Below, piece by piece: positions 1 through 5,463 of a stretch of 17,606 bases of DNA. The stretch spans positions 1 through 17,606 of the forward strand of contig JAOUFL010000015.1 of assembly GCA_029858245.1 (NCBI GenBank). The letters run 5' to 3'. Both the position numbers and the translations under genes were made by a program. Each line of letters starts with the position of its first letter. Position 1 is the stretch's first letter. This DNA is from Candidatus Zixiibacteriota bacterium (lineage in GTDB: Bacteria > Zixibacteria > MSB-5A5 > RBG-16-43-9). The notes under the pieces are model-generated. The model was given only the letters and a program-made list of their open reading frames with translations, was not told the origin of the DNA and made no database searches.

Positions 1-177
1 AGCATAGCGTTATTGGTCTTTATGGTAAAAGGTTAGCAAACACTATTTCTCCCTGTAAGACACCTGAAGCTTATTAAGGTATACTTATAAAGGTAAAACA
101 GATATTTTGTCTGTTTATTAAACTAAAACAGAAATGTCTTAGATACCAACTCTTATGAGACCGTCATCAGCGGGGCA

Positions 178-207
178 GAGACGCATTGTATGCGTCTCCA
201 TTTTTTT
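178..207 (+). terminator. Intrinsic terminator, plus strand
   Basis: A perfect 8-bp stem (GAGACGCA at 178-185, TGCGTCTC at 191-198) with a 5-nt loop is followed by CA and seven T residues (201-207). This is the classic rho-independent layout for a transcript entering from the left of the window. The same kind of GACGCA/TGCGTC palindrome can also occur as a dispersed repeat, so terminator function is inferred. Confidence 0.65.
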
Positions 208-217
208 GTGTGGAAAC

Positions 218-288
218 AAAAAAGGGGATAGCTTAGGTTGAAATAGCGTAGGGGGCTAGGGAAAACGCTATATCAACAGGCCATCCCC
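218..288 (-). terminator. Large multi-part hairpin with T tract on the minus strand
   Basis: Positions 224-288 fold into one long interrupted hairpin: 224-229 pairs with 283-288 (6 bp), 231-232 with 280-281, 237-241 with 273-277 (5 bp), and 243-249 with 265-271 (7 bp), around a purine-rich loop at 250-264. Read on the minus strand it is followed at once by six T residues (223-218 region). It could therefore end the tRNA-Ala transcript coming from 488. It is larger and more interrupted than an ordinary terminator, so a structured RNA element is the alternative. Confidence 0.5.
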
Positions 289-333
289 ATAATCAATTAA
301 TTATTTTATTACATTATCCTTATTTTAGCGGAT

Positions 334-366
334 TCACCCGATGTTTCTAACAGAAATATCGGGTGA
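334..366. repeat. Perfect 15-bp hairpin downstream of tRNA-Ala
   Basis: Arms 334-348 and 352-366 pair over 15 bp (one G-T wobble) around a 3-nt loop AAC. There is no T tract on either side, so it is not a standard intrinsic terminator. It lies 50 nt past the 3' end of tRNA-Ala on that gene's transcript, where it could act as a processing signal or 3'-end stabiliser. It could also be a member of a dispersed palindromic repeat family. Confidence 0.55.
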
Positions 367-415
367 TGTTTAAAAACCTTTACTCAAATAACAGCAAAAC
401 ATCTTTCTTTTTAAG

Positions 416-488
416 TGGAGCCGACGGGGGTCGAACCCGTGACCTTTTGACTGCCAGTCAAACGTTCTCCCAACTGAACTACGGCCCC
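416..488 (-). tRNA. tRNA-Ala (anticodon GGC)
   Basis: The minus strand from 488 to 416 folds into a complete 73-nt cloverleaf. The acceptor stem is GGGGCCG/CGGCTCC and contains G3:U70, the alanine identity pair. The D arm is GTTC/GAAC, the anticodon stem is TTTGA/TCAAA with loop CTGGCAG giving anticodon GGC, and the T arm is ACGGG/CCCGT with TTCGACC as loop. The discriminator base is A. The CCA end is not encoded (ACTT follows), so it must be added after transcription. It reads GCC/GCU codons. The gene stands alone, with its own promoter upstream at 562-589. Confidence 0.97.
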
Positions 489-508
489 AAAATACAAGGC
501 TCAATGGT

Positions 509-531
509 TTAATCCGCCTCAGGCGGATTAA
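509..531. repeat. Perfect 10-bp palindrome in the tRNA-Ala leader
   Basis: TTAATCCGCC (509-518) and GGCGGATTAA (522-531) form a 10-bp stem with loop TCA. It sits between the tRNA-Ala promoter and the tRNA 5' end (488), so it would be in the precursor leader. Short palindromes of this kind are often dispersed intergenic repeats; only one copy is in the window. Confidence 0.5.
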
Positions 532-561
532 GTTCAAAGGTCGAAAATCTTTACACTGATA

Positions 562-589
562 AAAATAGCGGCTAATCAGTGCTTGTCAA
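562..589 (-). promoter_or_regulatory. Sigma70-like promoter for tRNA-Ala
   Basis: On the minus strand a consensus -35 TTGACA (589-584) is followed after 16 nt by TATTTT (567-562, 4 of 6 to consensus). Transcription would start near 555, about 67 nt ahead of the tRNA. No other gene lies on this strand between here and the tRNA, which supports the assignment. Confidence 0.55.
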
Positions 590-627
590 GTAAAAATTTG
601 GTTACTTTCCATGCTAATGTTTTTGAC

Positions 628-655
628 TTGACAAGAAGGGATAATTAAGTATAAT
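628..655 (+). promoter_or_regulatory. Consensus sigma70 promoter for tRNA-Leu
   Basis: TTGACA (628-633), a 16-nt spacer and TATAAT (650-655) match both sigma70 hexamers perfectly, as expected for a strong stable-RNA promoter. Transcription would begin near 662, giving a leader of about 77 nt before the tRNA-Leu 5' end. The -35 of the divergent tRNA-Ala promoter is only 38 nt away. Confidence 0.8.
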
Positions 656-699
656 AATGTGTTTAAATTTGAATTGATTAGTCGGTTGGGTGATGTGGT

Positions 700-730
700 C
701 TAATCACTAGTCACTCTTCACTAATCACTT
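700..730. repeat. Short direct repeat in the tRNA-Leu leader
   Basis: CTAATCACT occurs at 700-708 and again at 721-729, separated by a related AGTCACTCTTCA stretch, giving a simple degenerate tandem of (T/G)(A/T)(A/T)TCACT-like units. It lies in the transcribed leader of tRNA-Leu. No function is evident. Confidence 0.4.
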
Positions 731-738
731 CCCTTCCC

Positions 739-824
739 GCCGGAGTGGTGAAACTGGCAGACGCGCCGGACTCAAAATCCGGTGAGGCTTAAACCTCGTG
801 TCGGTTCAATTCCGACCTCCGGCA
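739..824 (+). tRNA. tRNA-Leu (anticodon CAA)
   Basis: This 86-nt class II tRNA has acceptor stem GCCGGAG/CTCCGGC, anticodon stem CCGGA/TCCGG with loop CTCAAAA giving anticodon CAA (reads UUG), a long variable arm with a GAGG/CCTC stem typical of Leu, and T arm TCGG..CCGA with TTCAATT. The discriminator is A, as required for leucyl-tRNA synthetase. CCA is not encoded. A perfect sigma70 promoter lies upstream, and the hydrolase gene converges on it, with its stop codon 30 nt downstream. No convincing terminator hairpin is visible between them. Confidence 0.97.
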
Positions 825-853
825 TTTATTTTACTCATAGAGACATAGAACTA

Positions 854-2287
854 TTATTTTTTTCCCTTAGTATGTCCTATAATCCAGTCGCCAATAATGG
901 TCAGGGCGACAGGTGAGATAGTCTCCTCGATTCTGGAATACTCTGTGGGTGACCCGGTCTGGGCTGTTTGAAATAGATGATTCAAACCCGGCATTTCCTT
1001 TACTGTGTAATCTTTGTTGCCTCCGGCTTTCAAAGCTTCCTCAATCGCTTTAATATTCTCCTTAGGTGGTACCTGGAGGTCTTTTTCTCCGTTAATTGCC
1101 AGAACAGGGCATTTCACTTTCATTAAGGTCGGTTTTGGGTCGTACGTCAAAAAGTAGCGCAGCCAGGGGGATTTCATCTCTTTCAAGGATAAATCCAGCG
1201 TTTCTTTCGAATAACCCATTGTCTGCTTTTCTTCTTCGCTCATTTGAGCCAGGGCATCGTTGAACATCGTGCGCAGTTTCCTTTCAACTTCGACAGTATC
1301 CTGCTCCTCTTTAACCACTGCGAATACCTGCTTTTTCAACTGGAGGTCCTTGTTGATTACATCATCGCTTATCCCGTTAGCCTTAAGGATCAGGGCACTC
1401 TGCAAGTAAATGATTTCTTCGCCAGTCAGTCCCGTTCCTGCCATCATAATAATAAAGGAGATATCCGGGGATTGGGTTGCTGCCATGGGGGCAAGATAGC
1501 CCCCTTCGCTGTGTCCGATAAGCCCAATTTGTTTTGGATTAACCTCCTTGAGGCTTTTGAGATACTCGACTCCTTTGAGCACGTCGTCTGCAAAGTCTTC
1601 GCTGGTAGCTGTGGCAAAACTGCCAGTAGATTTACCTATGCCACGATCATCCACCCGGAGCACAGCAATACCGCGGCGAGTCAAGTAATCTGCCAGCACC
1701 AGGAAAGGACGATGACCGAACACGGCTTCATCACGGTCTTGCGGTCCGGAACCGGTAATTAGCAGGGCTGCCACAAAGGGTCCTTCAGAACGTGGTAAGG
1801 TTAAAGTGCCTGCAATTTTAATCCCAGCTGTTTTGTTCTCGTACAAGACTTCTTTCTCCTTATAAGGATAAGGAGGTTTTGGCTCCTGGGGTCTTAGAAC
1901 CTCAGGTGCTTTGTCGGATCGCTTTAGAACAAGAGGTATCGAAACTCCACCCTGACTCCACTGACCTTCGATCGTTGTCCTGTCTTCTTTGATATCACCT
2001 TCGAAAATCCCATTGATGGACTTAACATCAAGACGCAGGTGACCATTCTGGAAAATAACTTCCTCCACAGGTATGTCTTTGGCTCCCTGGTCTGGACTAT
2101 CAAGTGTGGCAGTCAGTTTGCCATCCGGAGTTTTTAATATCTTGAACAAGACTCTAAGCTCTGTCCCGGTAAATTTCAGGGTGCCCATCCAGACACCCTT
2201 GATGACTTGATCTTCGTACGCCAGCGAGAGAGTTACAAAAAACAGAACTGATATTAGCAGTATACCAGTTGCGGTTTTATTTCTCAT
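854..2287 (-). CDS. Secreted alpha/beta hydrolase (S33/dienelactone hydrolase-like)
   Basis: A 477-residue exported hydrolase of unknown substrate. Residues 1-23 are a signal peptide (charged MRNK, hydrophobic core, cleavage near SLA). Residues 27-123 form the N-terminal beta-rich domain (GVWMGTL, LDSPDQGA, QGG..PL) that often precedes this hydrolase type. The alpha/beta hydrolase domain spans about 145-475, with a GSGPQDRDE oxyanion-side motif at 179, the nucleophile elbow GHSEGG (Ser260), the acid Asp403 in NGEKD and His437 in GLNH. The catalytic triad is therefore complete. Family members act on esters or peptides; the exact reaction cannot be read here. An AAGGAAAG ribosome site precedes the ATG by 4 nt. 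It is last in the kinase cluster, 81 nt after the TPR kinase, and is somewhat G+C-richer (about 43-57% in sampled 60-nt stretches) than that gene. Confidence 0.93.
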   Translation of the reverse strand: MRNKTATGILLISVLFFVTLSLAYEDQVIKGVWMGTLKFTGTELRVLFKILKTPDGKLTATLDSPDQGAKDIPVEEVIFQNGHLRLDVKSINGIFEGDIKEDRTTIEGQWSQGGVSIPLVLKRSDKAPEVLRPQEPKPPYPYKEKEVLYENKTAGIKIAGTLTLPRSEGPFVAALLITGSGPQDRDEAVFGHRPFLVLADYLTRRGIAVLRVDDRGIGKSTGSFATATSEDFADDVLKGVEYLKSLKEVNPKQIGLIGHSEGGYLAPMAATQSPDISFIIMMAGTGLTGEEIIYLQSALILKANGISDDVINKDLQLKKQVFAVVKEEQDTVEVERKLRTMFNDALAQMSEEEKQTMGYSKETLDLSLKEMKSPWLRYFLTYDPKPTLMKVKCPVLAINGEKDLQVPPKENIKAIEEALKAGGNKDYTVKEMPGLNHLFQTAQTGSPTEYSRIEETISPVALTIIGDWIIGHTKGKK

Positions 2288-2368
2288 TTTACTTTCCTTA
2301 TTTTTGTGCGGATATGCTATAATTACTCTGTTTCACAAGAGATTTTTTACCTATATGCTGTCTACTTC

Positions 2369-5290
2369 CTACTGTTTACTTTTTAATTTCTTCAGTCTTT
2401 CCTTCGCATCCTCAACTTCTGGTATTCCCGGGTCAGCATTCTTCCAGATATCAAGAAATTCCTCATACTTCTCTATAGCTTTTTTGTTCCAGCCCGATTT
2501 CTCATAAGCTAAGCCCAACAGGTAATATGCCTTCACTGCCCAAATTGCATACGAATACCTTGAAACATCATACCTTGAAAGTGCTTTCTCAAACTCAGCT
2601 ACCGCCTCTCCCAGCCTACCTGCTTCCAGATAAGCTCTGGCAAGCAAATAGAGTATCCCAAAATGTTTGTTTCCTTGGGCTGCTTTTTCAAAGCTTCGTA
2701 TTGATGCGTCGAAATTGCCTCTTGCCAACTCGATAGATCCAATAGCCCACCAGTAACTACCAATCTGAGTCTGATCCTTCTCTTTTATATCCCTTTTTAA
2801 TTCCTCTACTACTTCTTCGGCTTTTTCAAAATCTTTATTCTCTGCTAAAATCACTGCATAGTCGGCTCGTTCATAGTTAATATCATCAGGGTAATCCTCA
2901 CCATAGATTTTCATACTAATTTCAGATTCATTTAAAGCTCTGTTCAAATCTTGCTTCTGTTTATAGATATACATCTTTAATGAGTTTTTAAGTGCAATCG
3001 ACCCTCTTTCTACTTGCTCCATTTTGTCTGCTGCAATGCCATTATCCAAAACCGTTAGCGCTTCTTCGAACTTTCCTTTATAGATAGGAATTAAAGCCAG
3101 ATAAGCCCTACCATTCGACCGTGTTCTTTTCTCACTGCTGCTTGCAATTTCCTTGTAACTACTCTCAGCCTTAGCGTACTCCCTTTTGAAAAGATACATA
3201 TGCCCCAGTTTCTCCAGTGATATATAGAAATCCGGTTTTATCTCTAAAGCTTTTTTGTAAGACTCAACCGCTTTCTCTATCTTGCCGTTCCAAGCATACA
3301 AGTCACCCCTTGAATCATAGGGATTGGCTTCATCCGGTGCTAAGGATATGTATTGGTTTATAGCCCAGATAGATTTTTCAAAATCACCTATTGCATTGTA
3401 GGTATAAGCAAGGTCGTTATATGGGTCCTTATAGAGAGGGTCTATCTCAATGGCTTTATTAAAGTAGTGAACAGCTTCCTCATAATCTCGCAATCGATAA
3501 AAATAAGCTATCCCTAATGAGTAAAATGCCTCTTCCTCTTCTGGATAGCGTTCTACTATTCTTTTTAATTCTTCAATAAGCCGGAGCCAATTCATTTCAT
3601 AGCTTGCAGCAGCACTGTTTATCCATCGCTTTTCCTTCCAGCTGACTTTATTTGAGTATTTTACTGCTTTGCCTATAATTTCCTTTCGCTCTGTGCCAGT
3701 CGTTAAATAACCCAGCCAGTAATATGCCATTGCAAAGGTGGAGTCAAACTCTAAAGCCTTCCTAAAGCTTTTCTCAGACTCTGTGTCATAAACTTTATTA
3801 TAATAATCAACTCCTTCAAGATAGTAACGATATGCTTCTTGTGAATGGGTTGTGACATCTGCTATGGGTCTATCAAGCTCCTTTTTCGCCTCTTCAGGTA
3901 GGGCTAAGTCGTCTTTTATCTGCACACTCAACTTGTCAACTACTGAGAAAAGGTCTTCTTCTTTTTCTCCAGTAATGCGTTGTGTAGCTAAAATCTCTCC
4001 AGTTGTGGTTTCGGATATATCCGAGGTCAAAACTATATTCGGCTCAGTCTGGAGTATGTTTCCGGTCAAAATCCATTTCACTCCAGCTTTTTGAGCAACC
4101 TCTGAAGCAACGGTCTTATCTATTACCTTCAAGTCTTCTTTGCCTAAAAGCTTTAAAATATCATATAGTCTTTGCCTACTTACTACCTGCATATATTGTG
4201 ATTCAGAAAGGTCTGATATCAAAAGAGCTGTTATCATCTGTGCAGTTCTATCATTATCTTCAGGGTCTACCATATTCTCAAAATACATTATAGCCAAAGA
4301 GTTCTCTTTAGCTATTGCCCCTTTTTCTGGAGCTACCTCAAATTTGAAAGGTTTGAGAATCAAGAAGAGCAAAACCAGGATGACAACAACTGATGCAGGA
4401 ATTGCAATCGGAAGAACCTTCCTCTTGGGCTTAGGTACTATTACCTCTTTAGGAATCTGACCGGTCTTTACGTAATCAAAACTCTTTCTTTCTCTTCTTA
4501 AATCTGCAAGCAAATCATCTATATGTTGATATCTTTCTTCTTTGTCTTTAGCTAAAGCTTTAAAAACCATATCCTCTAACTTGGCTGAAACCTGATTGTT
4601 GAACCGGGCTATTGGTTGTGGTTCTTCATTAATAATGGAATAAATTATTGCGGCATGATGTTCTCCCTCAAAAGGTAATTTCCCGGTCAAAAGTTCGTAT
4701 AAAACTACACCAAAAGAGAAAATATCACTTCTCGAATCCACTTCCTCTCCTTGTGCCTGCTCAGGAGACATATAGGCAGCAGTACCCAGCGTTGAGCGTG
4801 TCTTGGTCAGCTTGGTAGCTCCTTTCAGCTTTGCCAAACCAAAGTCCATTATCTTTACCTGCCCCTCTTTAGTGACCATTATGTTATCTGATTTTATGTC
4901 ACGATGCACTATCTCCTTCTTGTGAGCCGCATTCAAACCTTCACATACCTGAATCCCGATGTCTAATACCTTCTTTATGGAAAGTGTCTCTTTTCCTATT
5001 ATCTGCTTTAGGGTTCTTCCCTCGCAATATTCCATCACTATAAACATCTGTCCTTCAAATTCATCGATCTCGTGGATAGTGGTAATGTTAGGATGGTTTA
5101 AAGCAGAAGCAGACTGTGCTTCGTGGATGAAGCGTTCTTTTTCTTCTCCGCTTTCGGAGATGTGAGGAGGCAGAAATTTCAAAGCCACGGTGCGTTTGAG
5201 TTTGGTGTCCTCTGCTTTATAGACCACACCCATCCCGCCTTCCCCTAACTTTTCCAGAATTCTATAATGTGAGATCGTCCGTCCAATCAT
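2369..5290 (-). CDS. Transmembrane Ser/Thr protein kinase with TPR ectodomain
   Basis: A 973-residue Hanks-type kinase. The kinase domain (9-265) has all key residues: glycine loop GEGGMG (16-21), Lys38 (VALKF), HRDIKSDN with Asp131, DFG at 149-151 and SPEQ at 175. One membrane segment (about 292-312) follows a KPKRK basic stretch, placing the kinase inside and the rest outside. Residues 330-470 resemble the CsgG/TolB-N-like region (LAIMYFENM..) often found between kinase and TPRs, and 485-965 hold about ten TPR-like helical repeats, probably for protein binding. The start has GGAGGTG 6 nt upstream and overlaps the stop of the remnant ORF at 5287-5439 (ATGA), so its translation may be coupled. 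Partner and signal are unknown. It is paralogous to the kinase at 5464-8343. Confidence 0.95.
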   Translation of the reverse strand: MIGRTISHYRILEKLGEGGMGVVYKAEDTKLKRTVALKFLPPHISESGEEKERFIHEAQSASALNHPNITTIHEIDEFEGQMFIVMEYCEGRTLKQIIGKETLSIKKVLDIGIQVCEGLNAAHKKEIVHRDIKSDNIMVTKEGQVKIMDFGLAKLKGATKLTKTRSTLGTAAYMSPEQAQGEEVDSRSDIFSFGVVLYELLTGKLPFEGEHHAAIIYSIINEEPQPIARFNNQVSAKLEDMVFKALAKDKEERYQHIDDLLADLRRERKSFDYVKTGQIPKEVIVPKPKRKVLPIAIPASVVVILVLLFLILKPFKFEVAPEKGAIAKENSLAIMYFENMVDPEDNDRTAQMITALLISDLSESQYMQVVSRQRLYDILKLLGKEDLKVIDKTVASEVAQKAGVKWILTGNILQTEPNIVLTSDISETTTGEILATQRITGEKEEDLFSVVDKLSVQIKDDLALPEEAKKELDRPIADVTTHSQEAYRYYLEGVDYYNKVYDTESEKSFRKALEFDSTFAMAYYWLGYLTTGTERKEIIGKAVKYSNKVSWKEKRWINSAAASYEMNWLRLIEELKRIVERYPEEEEAFYSLGIAYFYRLRDYEEAVHYFNKAIEIDPLYKDPYNDLAYTYNAIGDFEKSIWAINQYISLAPDEANPYDSRGDLYAWNGKIEKAVESYKKALEIKPDFYISLEKLGHMYLFKREYAKAESSYKEIASSSEKRTRSNGRAYLALIPIYKGKFEEALTVLDNGIAADKMEQVERGSIALKNSLKMYIYKQKQDLNRALNESEISMKIYGEDYPDDINYERADYAVILAENKDFEKAEEVVEELKRDIKEKDQTQIGSYWWAIGSIELARGNFDASIRSFEKAAQGNKHFGILYLLARAYLEAGRLGEAVAEFEKALSRYDVSRYSYAIWAVKAYYLLGLAYEKSGWNKKAIEKYEEFLDIWKNADPGIPEVEDAKERLKKLKSKQ

Positions 5291-5300
5291 AGATCACACC

Positions 5301-5327
5301 TCCCGCTTTCGCTTCGCTTCAGCGGGA
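5301..5327 (-). promoter_or_regulatory. Hairpin masking the ribosome binding site of the TPR kinase
   Basis: In the minus-strand RNA, TCCCGCT (5327-5321) can pair over 7 bp with AGCGGGA (5307-5301) around a 13-nt loop of TTCGC-type repeats. The 3' arm supplies GGGA of the GGGAGG ribosome site for the kinase that starts at 5290. The 5' arm overlaps the longer inverted repeat at 5324-5385, so the two folds exclude each other. Confidence 0.45.
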
Positions 5328-5385
5328 TCCTCAAAACTGCAACCACTCGCTGAAAAAACGCTCGTAGGAAGTTTTGGGACATCCC
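5324..5385. repeat. Imperfect inverted repeat inserted in the kinase remnant
   Basis: GGGATCCTCAAAACT (5324-5338) and AGTTTTGGGACATCCC (5370-5385) are reverse complements apart from one bulge and two substitutions, with 31 nt between them. The right arm sits at the point where the remnant ORF leaves kinase homology. This suggests a small palindromic element inserted there, or a deletion that joined it. No transposase is present. Confidence 0.6.
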
Positions 5386-5463
5386 ACCCTCACCAAGCTT
5401 TTCTAAGATTCTGTAATGAGAAATTGTTTTACCTAACATGTTATGACCTTTCCAGACTTATTT

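Larger units (their letters stand above)
5287..5439 (-). pseudogene. N-terminal remnant of a third Ser/Thr kinase, 50 codons
   Basis: The ORF from ATG 5439 to TGA 5287 begins like both neighbouring kinases, with ISHYRILEKLGEGGM, and then leaves homology inside the glycine-rich loop, exactly where an imperfect inverted repeat begins. The remaining 30 codons (SQNFLRAFF..) match nothing recognisable, and no catalytic lysine or later motif exists, so no kinase can be made. It keeps an AAAGG ribosome site 7 nt before the ATG, starts 24 nt after the upstream kinase stop, and its TGA overlaps the next kinase's ATG (ATGA). It may be plain debris, or it may persist as a leader ORF that couples translation. 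The paralogy is seen directly; the leader role is inferred. Confidence 0.75.

Noticed and set aside
1..850. CRISPR array or integrative element next to the tRNA genes
   Set aside because: There are no regularly spaced direct repeats, no integrase gene and no duplicated tRNA 3' end that would mark an attachment site; the short CTAATCACT repeats are irregular and only two copies.
1244..1762. 172-codon plus-strand ORF
   Set aside because: It lies entirely antisense to the alpha/beta hydrolase, including its Ser260 nucleophile region, and shows no coherent domain.
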